Positions 7,184 through 14,122 of a stretch of 21,577 nucleotides of DNA are shown in pieces. Source of the DNA: Oscillospiraceae bacterium (GTDB lineage Bacteria; Bacillota; Clostridia; Oscillospirales; Oscillospiraceae); the NCBI GenBank assembly GCA_902766215.1, contig CACXCV010000152.1, positions 1 through 21,577 on the forward strand, written 5' to 3'. The position numbers and the translations under genes were made by a program. Under the pieces are notes generated by a model. That model searched no databases. It was not told where the DNA came from and saw only the letters and a list, made by a program, of their open reading frames with translations. Position 1 is the first letter of the stretch; each line of letters begins with the position of its first letter.

Positions 7184-7272
7184 ATAAAAAACACACAAAG
7201 CCCGGCGAGTGACCAGCTCGCCGGGCTTTGTGCAGATAAAAGAGGAACAAAACAAAATCTGGTGTTTCATTC
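7184..7272 (-). ncRNA. Candidate small RNA or short independent transcript downstream of mreB
   Basis: A strong promoter at 7306-7279 on the minus strand predicts a start at about 7272. The only obvious stop signal downstream is the intrinsic terminator ending near 7186, giving an RNA of about 90 nt. It would comprise a U-rich single-stranded 5' part (about 40 nt) and the 16-bp terminator stem. The only ORF starts 2 bases after the predicted start and runs through the terminator, so it is unlikely to be coding. The RNA would not overlap the protease coding region unless the terminator is read through. This is inference from promoter plus terminator only. Confidence 0.4.
7186..7232 (-). terminator. 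Strong terminator between convergent protease and mreB operons
   Basis: A perfect 16-bp stem (7194-7209 with 7217-7232) has the 7-base loop TGACCAG. On the minus strand it is followed by TG and six T residues (7191-7186), ideal for ending the mreB transcript. On the plus strand no T-run follows, although the hairpin may still end or protect the protease mRNA. Confidence 0.9.
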
Positions 7273-7278
7273 CCTTGT

Positions 7279-7306
7279 ATTATACCACAGATTGTGTGGG
7301 ATGCAA
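7279..7306 (-). promoter_or_regulatory. Orphan extended -10 promoter downstream of mreB
   Basis: On the minus strand TTGCAT (7306-7301) and a perfect TATAAT (7284-7279) are 16 bp apart, with TGG directly before the -10 box, which is an extended -10 element. It points away from mreB, whose stop is 26 bases upstream, toward the terminator at 7232-7186. No coding gene lies between. Confidence 0.65.
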
Positions 7307-7331
7307 GCAGTATCGCAAAAAACCCACAGGT

Positions 7332-8363
7332 TTATTCTGCCATCAGCTTGCGCCGCGCCAGGTTGAGCGTGCCCTCCTGCATGGTGTTCATCCACTTGAG
7401 ACTCTTGCCCAGGCCGTAGGCCACGCAGCACTCGGCGTCGTCGGCTACAATGCAGCGGATGTGGGTGCGCTCGGTCACCAGACGGTCCATGCCATAGATC
7501 AGGCTGCCGCCGCCGGTGAGGACGATGCCGTTCTGCGAGATGTCGGTCACCAGCTCCGGCGGGGTCTGCTCCAGCACGCCGCGGATCTCTTCCACAATTT
7601 CGGTGGCGGCGGGCAGCAGCGCCTCCATAATGTCCGAGGCCTGTACCGTCACCTCCAGCGGCAGGCCGGTGCGCAGGTTGCGGCCCTTGGCCGCCATTTC
7701 GATTTCCTCCGGCCGGGGAACCACCGAGCCCAGTGTGATTTTAATCTCTTCGGCGGTCTGCTGTCCCACCAGCACGCCAAAACGGCGGCGGAGGAAGCGA
7801 ATGATCGCCTCGTCAAACCGGTCGCCTGCCACCTTGATCGAGGCGGAGGTGACAATGTTTCCCAGACTCAGCACGGCAATGTCGGTGGTGCCGCCGCCGA
7901 TATCCACCACCATGCCGCCGTTGGCCCCGGTGATGTCCATGCCGGCACCCAGGGCGGCAGCCAGCGGCTCCTCCATCAGATAGACCCGGCGGGCGCCAGC
8001 CTCCATGGTGGCCTGAATCACGGCGCGCTCCTCCACCTCGGTGATGCCGCTGGGGACACAGACCACCACGCGCGGCTTAACCAGGCCGAAGCGGCTGACC
8101 CGGCGGATGAAGGTATAAATCATGCGCTCGGTCATCTCATAGTCGGAGATCACGCCGTCGCGCAGCGGGCGGATGGCCACCACGTTGCCCGGGGTGCGGC
8201 CCAGCATCCGCTTGGCGTCGGCGCCCACCTGCAGCACCTTGCCGGTGTTGCGGTCCATGGCGACCACCGACGGCTCGCGCACGACAATGCCGCGCCCCTC
8301 GCTGTATACCAATACGTTGGCAGTCCCCAGGTCGATGCCCAGGCTGCGGGAAAATCGAAACAT
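7332..8363 (-). CDS. mreB: Rod-shape-determining protein MreB/Mbl
   Basis: Bacterial actin homologue that organises cell-wall elongation beneath the membrane. It has 343 residues, the normal length. The N-terminal MFRFSR may serve as the short amphipathic membrane-binding segment. Actin-fold nucleotide motifs are phosphate-1 GIDLGTANVLVY (9-20), phosphate-2 VVDIGGGTTDIAVLS (152-166), and the adenosine motif VLTGGGSLI (around 288). Other family stretches are EEPLAAALG and VAGDRFDEAI. AAAGGGG precedes the ATG by about 9 bases. It is last in an operon with recD2 and comF, 25 bases after comF, and is separate from the usual mreCD neighbours. That suggests a second paralogue (Mbl/MreBH-like) or a relocated mreB; sequence alone does not decide. 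Confidence 0.95.
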   Translation of the reverse strand: MFRFSRSLGIDLGTANVLVYSEGRGIVVREPSVVAMDRNTGKVLQVGADAKRMLGRTPGNVVAIRPLRDGVISDYEMTERMIYTFIRRVSRFGLVKPRVVVCVPSGITEVEERAVIQATMEAGARRVYLMEEPLAAALGAGMDITGANGGMVVDIGGGTTDIAVLSLGNIVTSASIKVAGDRFDEAIIRFLRRRFGVLVGQQTAEEIKITLGSVVPRPEEIEMAAKGRNLRTGLPLEVTVQASDIMEALLPAATEIVEEIRGVLEQTPPELVTDISQNGIVLTGGGSLIYGMDRLVTERTHIRCIVADDAECCVAYGLGKSLKWMNTMQEGTLNLARRKLMAE

Positions 8364-8388
8364 GTAGCTACCCCTTTCGGGTCAGATT

Positions 8389-9042
8389 TTATCGTTTGCC
8401 GGCCAGCGCCGCGCATACCACATCAGCGGCCCCGGCAGCGCGGAGTGTGCGCGCCGCCTCGGACAGCGTGGCGCCGGTGGTGACAATGTCGTCAATGAGC
8501 AGCACCCGCTGCCCGGCAAAGCGCTCCGGGCCGACTGGCATATACACGCCGCTGACATTGGCGCGGCGGGCGTCGGCACTGTGCAGCTGCGACTGGGTGC
8601 GGTTCTGCCGGCGCTTGTGCAGCGTGGCCACCGGCAGCACCCCATAGCAGCGGGCGACGGCCCGGGCAAGAAGCTCGCTCTGGTCATAGCCGCGCGTGGC
8701 CCGGCGCCAGCGGCTGACGGGCACATAGCTGATCAGGTCGAACCGGCCGCCCAGCCCCTCGGCGATCCGCTGGGCCAGCAGCGGGCCATACACCCCGGCA
8801 TAGCCGCTGCACCCGCCAAACTTATAGCGTAGCAGCGACTCGCGCACAGCTCCTTCATAGTACAACACAAACACGCCGCTGTCAAAGCCCTGCGCCGAAA
8901 AAGTTCCCTCAGCCCAGGGGAGCGCCTGCTCGCAGCGGGGGCATAGGCTTGCCTCGCCGCCGGGGCTCAGCGCCCCGCAGAAGGGGCACTTGGGCGGATA
9001 GAGCAGGTTCAGCAGCCGGCCCAGCCAGCGTCGGGCCGTCAT
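8389..9042 (-). CDS. comF: ComF-family phosphoribosyltransferase-like protein
   Basis: A 217-residue protein with an N-terminal zinc ribbon (C19 and C22 in CPFC, C34 and C37 in CPRC). The PRTase-type domain carries the PRPP-binding signature VLLIDDIVTTGAT (180-192) and the family segment RGYDQSELLA (118-127). Homologues (ComFC/GntX) assist uptake and recombination of transforming DNA, probably with a helicase or PriA. The start chosen at 9042 overlaps the recD2 stop as ATGA, the usual sign of translational coupling. A GTG at 9051 is an alternative that would add three residues. The neighbouring helicase recD2 fits a DNA-processing role. Family is secure; competence in this organism is not shown. 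Confidence 0.92.
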   Translation of the reverse strand: MTARRWLGRLLNLLYPPKCPFCGALSPGGEASLCPRCEQALPWAEGTFSAQGFDSGVFVLYYEGAVRESLLRYKFGGCSGYAGVYGPLLAQRIAEGLGGRFDLISYVPVSRWRRATRGYDQSELLARAVARCYGVLPVATLHKRRQNRTQSQLHSADARRANVSGVYMPVGPERFAGQRVLLIDDIVTTGATLSEAARTLRAAGAADVVCAALAGKR

Positions 9043-11243
9043 GGCGCGCACAGGCGCAGCCGCAGGCCGCTGTAGCGCCGGGCCTGACGGTCGTTGGCCG
9101 TCATGTTGGCCACCACCTGCGCCTCGCCTACCAGTACCAGCAGCTCACGGGCGCGGGTAATGGCCGTGTAGAGCACGCCGCGGGTGTGCAGCAGCGACGA
9201 GCCGCCGCTGACCACCATCACCACCGCGCGGTATTCGCTGCCCTGGCTTTTGTGAACCGTCATGGCATAGGCCAGCTCCAGCTCGCCCAGCTGGTCGAAG
9301 GCATAGGTCGCCTCGCGGTCGTCGTCGAAGCTGACGCACAGCGTCTCCTCCCGCAGGTCCATGGCTGTAATCACGCCCATATCGCCGTTGAACACGCCGG
9401 TGCCGGAGCCAAAGCCCCCGGTCTGCCGCCAGAACAGGTCATAGTTGTTGCGGATCTGCATCACCCGGTCGCCCAGGCGGAAGGTCACGCCGCCGTATTG
9501 CTTCTGCGGCTTGTCCGGAGCGGGGGGATTGAGCGACTCCTGCAGAATCTCGTTTAGATGGGCGGTGCCGGTGGGGCCGCGCCGGGTGGGGCTCAGCACC
9601 TGAATCTGCGAGGCAGGGATGTGCATGTTGTCCGGCAGGCGGTGGTGACACAGGTCGCGCACCGTGGCGGCCACGGCTTCGGGCGGGCGCTTCATAAAGA
9701 AAAAGTCGCGGCTGGTGTCGTTCAGCACCGGCATCTGCCCGTGGTTCACCGCGTGGGCGTTCATGACGATCAGGCTCTGCCGGGCCTGACGAAAGATTTC
9801 GGTCAGGCGGACCGTCTCCAGCCGCTCCGAGCGGAGCAGGTCGGAAAACAGATTTCCTGCCCCCACCGAGGGGAGCTGGTCCGGGTCGCCCACCAGAATC
9901 AGGCGGCAGCCCGGGCGCAGCGCCCGCAGCAGTGCGTACATCAGCGTCAGGTCCACCATGCTGGTCTCATCCACGATCATCACGTCGGCGTCCAGCGGCT
10001 CATGCTCGTTGTGATAAAAGCCCATGGCGCCCGTCTCGGGGTCAAACTGCGACTCCAGCAGTCGGTGAATCGTGCTGGCCGGCCGGTCGGTCAGCTCGGT
10101 CAGGCGCTTGGCTGCGCGGCCGGTGGGCGCGGCCAGCATGGCCCGCTGGCCCAGCTCGTCCAGCAGGGCCAGAATCCCGGCCAGCGTGGTGGTTTTGCCG
10201 GTGCCGGGGCCACCAGTCAGCAGCAGCACCTGGCAGCAGGCCGCCTTGCGGATGGCTTCCGTCTGGGCGGGAGCATAGTCAATGTGGGTGCGGCGGGGCA
10301 GCGCCCGCAGTGCCTCGTCCAGCCCGTCCGGCTCCTCCGGCGCGGCGTCGGCCATGGCGCGCAGCCGCTGGGCCACCTGCGTCTCGGCCTCGTACAGCTC
10401 CGGCAGATAGACCGCCGTCAGCGACGAGAGCGGCTCGGCAATCAGCCGGTCGTTATCCGTCAGGCGTGCCACTGCCTGGGCCGCGTCGGTCTCGTCCAGG
10501 CCCAGCAGTTGGGCTGTGGCGGCCATCAGCTTGTTCAGCGGCAGAAACACGTGCCCGTTGCCGGTGTTGTGCCGCAGCTCGAACACCACCCCGGCCTCGA
10601 CCCGGCGAGGGTCGTCGGCCTCCACGCCCATGGCCAGGGCGAATTGATCCACCAGGGCGAAGTCCGCGCCAAAAAACGGCTCGGTCAGCAGATAGGGGTC
10701 GTCCTTCACGGCGTCCACCGCCAGCTCGCCATAGCACTGATACAGCCGCATGGCCAGCTCCGGCGGCAGGTGATAGCCAACCAGAAACTCAATCAGCCGC
10801 CGCAGGCCTACCTGGGCGCAGAAGGCCTCGTTGATCTGGGCAGCCTTGGCCGCCGAAAAGCCGGGCAGCTCGGCCAGCTGCTCCGGGTGCTTTTCCAGCA
10901 CCTCCAGCGTCTGGCTGCCAAAGCGGGCCACCAGCTTTTTGGCTGTCATGGGGCCGATGCCGCGGATGGCGCGGCTGGACAGATAGGCCAGAATCTCGTC
11001 TGCGCCGTCGGGCATCTGCCGCTCGAGAAAGTCAGCGGCAAACTGCTGACCATAGCTGGCGTGACGCATCCACTTACCGGTTACGGCCAGCCGCTCGCCC
11101 ACGGCCAGCAGCGGGATGGTCCCAACCACGGTCACGGTTTCGCCCTCGTCGGTCTTCAGGCGCAGGACGGCATAGCCGTTTTCCTCATTCTGATACACCA
11201 CGGCGCTGACTGTGCCGCGCAGAATCGTCTGTTCCTCTGCCAT
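9039..11243 (-). CDS. recD2: RecD2-type ATP-dependent 5'-3' DNA helicase
   Basis: SF1B helicase acting in DNA repair and replication-fork maintenance without RecBC. The 734 residues match RecD2. An N-terminal OB-like region occupies about 1-75. A helix-hairpin-helix region follows (RGIGPMTAKKLVARFG, 94-109, and a second LPGFSAAKA near 126). Walker A is GGPGTGKT with K350, Walker B is VDETSM, and the late motif is VHKSQGSEY (663-671), followed by YTAITRA. The start at 11243 has GGGAG about 9 bases upstream. A longer in-frame reading from 11339 lacks an RBS and would run over the upstream gene. Its 3' end overlaps comF by ATGA, and its 5' end is overlapped by 59 bases by the upstream small gene. 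Confidence 0.96.
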   Translation of the reverse strand: MAEEQTILRGTVSAVVYQNEENGYAVLRLKTDEGETVTVVGTIPLLAVGERLAVTGKWMRHASYGQQFAADFLERQMPDGADEILAYLSSRAIRGIGPMTAKKLVARFGSQTLEVLEKHPEQLAELPGFSAAKAAQINEAFCAQVGLRRLIEFLVGYHLPPELAMRLYQCYGELAVDAVKDDPYLLTEPFFGADFALVDQFALAMGVEADDPRRVEAGVVFELRHNTGNGHVFLPLNKLMAATAQLLGLDETDAAQAVARLTDNDRLIAEPLSSLTAVYLPELYEAETQVAQRLRAMADAAPEEPDGLDEALRALPRRTHIDYAPAQTEAIRKAACCQVLLLTGGPGTGKTTTLAGILALLDELGQRAMLAAPTGRAAKRLTELTDRPASTIHRLLESQFDPETGAMGFYHNEHEPLDADVMIVDETSMVDLTLMYALLRALRPGCRLILVGDPDQLPSVGAGNLFSDLLRSERLETVRLTEIFRQARQSLIVMNAHAVNHGQMPVLNDTSRDFFFMKRPPEAVAATVRDLCHHRLPDNMHIPASQIQVLSPTRRGPTGTAHLNEILQESLNPPAPDKPQKQYGGVTFRLGDRVMQIRNNYDLFWRQTGGFGSGTGVFNGDMGVITAMDLREETLCVSFDDDREATYAFDQLGELELAYAMTVHKSQGSEYRAVVMVVSGGSSLLHTRGVLYTAITRARELLVLVGEAQVVANMTANDRQARRYSGLRLRLCAP

Positions 11244-11577
11244 CGATGTTCTCCCGTATCCTTTCCAGCGTTTGCTCCGGCTCGGCCCAGTGAATTCGCG
11301 GGTCCAGCCGCGGCAGCGACCGGGCGACGCGCCGGGCATCCGGCGTCAGTCCCCCGTCCCACAGAATCCACTCCGAGGGGAGCAGGCCGCTCTCGCGCAG
11401 CCAGGTCAGCGACTGGCGGCAGCGATGCAGGTCGTCTGCGCCGCCCTCCATCCGCCAGAGGATATAAATCCTCCCCCTACGGGGCCGCAGCGGCAGCATC
11501 CACGCGCCCAGACACACCCACACCACCAGCACCAGCCCGCAGGCGGCCAGCACGCACAAAATGGTTTGCCATACCAT
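11185..11577 (-). CDS. Small membrane-anchored protein of unknown function
   Basis: A 130-residue protein not recognised as any family. Start at 11577 is set by an excellent AGGAGGT 7 bases upstream. Residues 3-27 form one hydrophobic membrane segment, followed by the positive cluster RPRRGR (residues 32-37), so the rest should face the cytoplasm. The soluble part has several Trp/Leu blocks (ILWRMEGG, SLTWLRESGLL, EWILWDGGL) and a basic tail. The last 19 codons overlap the start of recD2 in another frame. It is the first gene after a strong minus-strand promoter, so it leads the recD2-comF-mreB operon. It could be a genuine regulator or partner of these genes or just a translated leader; no function can be assigned. 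Confidence 0.7.
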   Translation of the reverse strand: MVWQTILCVLAACGLVLVVWVCLGAWMLPLRPRRGRIYILWRMEGGADDLHRCRQSLTWLRESGLLPSEWILWDGGLTPDARRVARSLPRLDPRIHWAEPEQTLERIRENIDGRGTDDSARHSQRRGVSE

Positions 11578-11637
11578 CCGTCCCACCTCCTGCGCCATGC
11601 TATGCTGCACGGGGCGGGTACGCTACATTCTCCTTCT

Positions 11638-11666
11638 ATTATACCGGCCGTGTCCGGCCCGGTCAA
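11638..11666 (-). promoter_or_regulatory. Promoter of the recD2-comF-mreB operon
   Basis: On the minus strand TTGACC (11666-11661) and TATAAT (11643-11638) are 17 bp apart. The spacer contains a short inverted repeat (GGCCG at 11646-11650 and CGGCC at 11655-11659), possibly an operator or chance in GC-rich DNA. Transcription would start near 11631, about 54 bases before the first start codon. Confidence 0.82.
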
Positions 11667-11738
11667 CCGCAATTCGACGGCAAACGGCATTTTTGGGGCG
11701 CGGCGGCGGTATTTGCGGCGGAAAACATGGGAAAAGGC

Positions 11739-11767
11739 TTGCACTTTTATCCAATATCCTGTATGAT
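11739..11767 (+). promoter_or_regulatory. Promoter of the barnase-barstar operon
   Basis: TTGCAC (11739-11744) and TATGAT (11762-11767) are 17 bp apart, giving a start near 11774 and a leader of about 46 bases. It is divergent from the recD2-operon promoter, with 72 bp between the two -35 boxes. Confidence 0.75.
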
Positions 11768-11819
11768 ATCCTCCGTGCCGCCCTGGGCCGGCACCAGATC
11801 AACATTCAGGAGAGAAGCA

Positions 11820-12416
11820 ATGAAACGATCGGGATATAAAACGTTCGGTGCGCTGCTGCTGATTCTGGCACTGCTGCTGAGTCTGGGCGGCTGCATGGCC
11901 GACAACCTGCAGGCGCTGGCCAATGTAGTGGGCGACACGGCGGCCCTGATGGACGCCAGAAACAACGAAATCCCGGCTGCGCCGAACGATGCGCCGGGAG
12001 ATCAGCCGGCGCAGAACCCGGCGGCAGAGAGCGCGTTCCCGGCCGACCCGTCGGACGCGGACGCACCGGTCTATGGGCAGGCCTATGACACGCCGGAGGA
12101 GGTTGCGGCCTATCTGCACTGCTATCAGCAGCTGCCTTCCAACTTTCTCACCAAGCGCGAGGCTCAGGATCTGGGCTGGGACAACAGCCAGGGCAACCTC
12201 TGGGACGTGGCTCCGGACAAATCCATCGGCGGCGACACCTTTGGCAACCGGGAGGGCCTGCTGCCCGAGGGGCGCTATCACGAGTGCGACGTGAACTATC
12301 ACGGCGGCTATCGCGGGGCCGAACGGCTGGTGTGGACGGAGGACGGCGCGATTTATTACACCGCCGACCACTATGAGAGCTTTACACAGCTGTATGAAGG
12401 GTGGGCAGAGCCATGA
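11820..12416 (+). CDS. Barnase-family guanyl-specific ribonuclease, lipoprotein form
   Basis: A 198-residue lipoprotein. Residues 1-24 are a signal peptide ending in the lipobox LGGC with the lipidated Cys at 25. Residues 26-90 are a flexible Ala/Pro/Asp-rich linker. Residues 92-193 are a complete barnase-like domain, recognisable from LTKREAQDLGW (110-120), GNLWDVAPDKSIGGDTFGNREG (read in two parts, 125-146), HECDVNY (154-160) and DHYESF (183-188). By alignment to Bacillus barnase the catalytic residues are E155 (E73), R165 (R83), R169 (R87) and H184 (H102); K112 matches K27. All are present, so it should be active. AGGAG is 7 bases before the ATG. It should be anchored outside the cell membrane after LspA processing. 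The next gene encodes its inhibitor. An RNase N1/T1-type assignment is very strong; biological role (RNA scavenging or competition) is inference. Confidence 0.94.
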   Translation: MKRSGYKTFGALLLILALLLSLGGCMADNLQALANVVGDTAALMDARNNEIPAAPNDAPGDQPAQNPAAESAFPADPSDADAPVYGQAYDTPEEVAAYLHCYQQLPSNFLTKREAQDLGWDNSQGNLWDVAPDKSIGGDTFGNREGLLPEGRYHECDVNYHGGYRGAERLVWTEDGAIYYTADHYESFTQLYEGWAEP

Positions 12417-12679
12417 CCTTTGCGCTGGACGGACGGGAGATGACCACCCGCGAGGCGGCGCACGATCATCTGGCGCAGCAGCTGGCCTTTCCGGGCTGGT
12501 ATGGGCGCAACCTCGACGCGCTGTATGACCTGCTGACGGCGGGCTTCCCAGGGGAAGAGATCCGCCTGTACCATGTAGGGACCATGCTGCAGGGCCTGGG
12601 CGGCTATGGCCGCCGCCTGCTGCTGACCTTGCAGGACGCTGCCGAAAACGGCGGTCCCAGACTGATTTATGACGAATAA
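12413..12679 (+). CDS. Barstar-family ribonuclease inhibitor
   Basis: An 88-residue cytoplasmic protein, the same size as Bacillus barstar (about 90). It contains the inhibitor helix signature WYGRNLDALYD (residues 29-39). Here W29, D35 and D39 fall on barstar Y29, D35 and D39, and D75 lies near the position of E76. These residues plug the active site of barnase in the known complex. The ATG overlaps the stop of the ribonuclease gene (ATGA), so synthesis is probably coupled. A GTG at 12401 would add four residues. It protects the producer from the RNase before export. Adjacent location and co-translation make the pair assignment strong. Confidence 0.94.
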   Translation: MTFALDGREMTTREAAHDHLAQQLAFPGWYGRNLDALYDLLTAGFPGEEIRLYHVGTMLQGLGGYGRRLLLTLQDAAENGGPRLIYDE

Positions 12680-12718
12680 GACGCACAGCGGCCGCCTTTG
12701 GGCGGCCGCTGTGCGTCT
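12679..12718. terminator. 18-bp hairpin between convergent barstar and GH27 genes
   Basis: A perfect 18-bp stem (12679-12696 with 12701-12718) with loop TTTG starts at the last base of the barstar stop. No clean T-run follows on either strand, so it may end or stabilise the barstar mRNA rather than act as a classical terminator. Confidence 0.65.
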
Positions 12719-12730
12719 GTGCCGGATTTC

Positions 12731-12766
12731 AAACCGCCCCGGCGCGCAGAATGCGCACCGGGGCGG
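12731..12766 (-). terminator. Terminator-like hairpin after GH27 gene
   Basis: CCGCCCCGG (12734-12742) pairs with CCGGGGCGG (12758-12766). An inner GCGCA/TGCGC stem is separated by single mismatches. On the minus strand only TTT follows, a weak U-tract. It begins 18 bases after the GH27 stop codon. Confidence 0.55.
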
Positions 12767-12784
12767 CGATGGATTTGGGCGAGG

Positions 12785-14104
12785 TTATTTTGCAGGTCTC
12801 AGGCGATAAAGCGCCGAGGCGTGGTGCGGCAGCACGGCGGAAACTGTGTCCTCCGCAATGCCGCGGTCAGCCGCTTCCCACAGGTCGCGCAGCGCCTGCG
12901 GCCCGGTCAGATCCAGGTCAGACAGGCTGACGCGCACGGTGCGCCCGTCCTCGTCGCTGAGGTTGAACAGGGCCAGATAGACGCTGCCGTCCTCGTCCAC
13001 CGAGGTCCAGGCGGCCTCGTCATCGGTGCGGAAGAGCTGCACCGCGCCGGAGCCGTGCTTCAGCACCCGCAGCACTTCGGTGTTGGTCAGCAGCTCCAGC
13101 GTCCACTGGTCGTTTTTGCGCATTTCGCCGCCCATCATCAGCGGCGAGCGGAAAATGCTCCACAGGGTCATCACGGTGCGCTGCTCGTCGCGGGTAAAAT
13201 AGGTCCAGTGGCCCACGCCGTCGCCGGTGATGGAAATGTGGCCAAAGGGCAGCATGTCGCAGTCTGGCCAGCAGCCCGGAGAAACCTGCCGCTGCCACAG
13301 CTCGCAGTGCCGGAACATGGCCTTCAGCGCGGGCCAGTTGTCCCAGAAGTCGCCGCTCATGCGCCACATGTTGGCATGCTTGCGCAGGTGCCAGGCGGCC
13401 TCAATGGGTGCGCTGCCGGGGGACAGACTCAGCACCATCGGCCTGCCGCACTGATCGATGGCGCGGCGGATCATCTCCACCTCTTTTTCGCCATAGGGCA
13501 CCATCGGTGCGCCGGGGCGACCAAAGGCGGCAATGCGTGCAATGTCATCCACCTTGACATAGTCCACACCCCACTGGGCGTACAGCTGGAAGAGAGAGTG
13601 ATAATATTCCTGTGCGCCGGGCTTGCTGGCGTCCACGCCGTACATGTCGGAGTTCCAGTAGCAGATGGAGGTGGTTGAGGCAATGCGGTTGCAGGTCACG
13701 CCCCCGGCGCCCAGCACCGGCAGCTGTGCATGAACGGCCTGCCGGGGCACGCCGCGCATGATATGGATGCCGAACTTCAGCCCCATGGCGTGAATTTTGT
13801 CGGCGATGGGCTTGAAGCCCTGCCCGTTGGCCGCGGAGGGAAAGCGGTTCACCGCGGGCATCAGCCGGCCATAGCCGTCCATCTCCAGCGGGGCGAAGGG
13901 GATATAGTCCCAGCCCTCCTGACCGGCGCGCGGCTCGGCCCACTGGATGTCGCACACGACATATTCCCAGCCATAGGGCTTGAGATACTGGGCCATATAC
14001 GCGGCGTTGCCCAGCAGCTGCTCCTCGTTGACAGCGGGGCCATAGCAGTCCCAGCTGTTCCAGCCCATGGGCGGCGTCAGAGCAACACGATCCTTTGCAT
14101 ACAT
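12785..14104 (-). CDS. Glycoside hydrolase family 27 enzyme (alpha-galactosidase or beta-L-arabinopyranosidase type)
   Basis: A 439-residue retaining glycosidase without signal peptide, so cytoplasmic. The TIM barrel starts with the GH27 hallmark LTPPMGWNSWD (9-19). The nucleophile is D186 in YVKVDDI, corresponding to the KYDNC aspartate. The acid/base is probably D252 in WRMSGDFWDNW. FRSPLMMGG and a C-terminal beta-sandwich follow. The usual double-Asp substrate loop (DDxW) reads CDIQW (51-55), so the second Asp is replaced by I53. From memory, a similar Asp-to-Ile change distinguishes the Streptomyces GH27 beta-L-arabinopyranosidase from alpha-galactosidases. Start 14104 has AGGAG 9 bases upstream; a longer reading to 14170 has no RBS. 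It stands alone with its own weak promoter. Family secure, substrate open. Confidence 0.9.
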   Translation of the reverse strand: MYAKDRVALTPPMGWNSWDCYGPAVNEEQLLGNAAYMAQYLKPYGWEYVVCDIQWAEPRAGQEGWDYIPFAPLEMDGYGRLMPAVNRFPSAANGQGFKPIADKIHAMGLKFGIHIMRGVPRQAVHAQLPVLGAGGVTCNRIASTTSICYWNSDMYGVDASKPGAQEYYHSLFQLYAQWGVDYVKVDDIARIAAFGRPGAPMVPYGEKEVEMIRRAIDQCGRPMVLSLSPGSAPIEAAWHLRKHANMWRMSGDFWDNWPALKAMFRHCELWQRQVSPGCWPDCDMLPFGHISITGDGVGHWTYFTRDEQRTVMTLWSIFRSPLMMGGEMRKNDQWTLELLTNTEVLRVLKHGSGAVQLFRTDDEAAWTSVDEDGSVYLALFNLSDEDGRTVRVSLSDLDLTGPQALRDLWEAADRGIAEDTVSAVLPHHASALYRLRPAK

Positions 14105-14122
14105 GCGGTACAGCTCCTCTCT

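Noticed and set aside
7043..7270. 75-codon minus-strand ORF starting 2 bases after the predicted start of the orphan promoter
   Set aside because: It runs through the terminator and into the antisense of the protease gene, has no RBS, and no recognisable protein pattern.
7209..8483. Plus-strand open frame antisense to mreB
   Set aside because: Shadow of mreB; the minus-strand reading has complete actin-family motifs.
11244..11339. 32-residue N-terminal extension of RecD2
   Set aside because: Arg/Gly/Pro-rich, no RBS, and RecD2 homologues start near the MAEEQ position, where GGGAG lies upstream.
9558..11819. A very long plus-strand open frame antisense to recD2 that continues in frame into the barnase gene
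   Set aside because: It is a mirror of GC-rich codon use in recD2, with low-complexity Gln/His/Arg/Gly composition, no RBS and no domain. The real start of the lipoprotein is at 11820 with RBS and signal peptide.
12698..13678. Plus-strand open frame antisense to GH27
   Set aside because: Shadow frame with low-complexity composition and no RBS.
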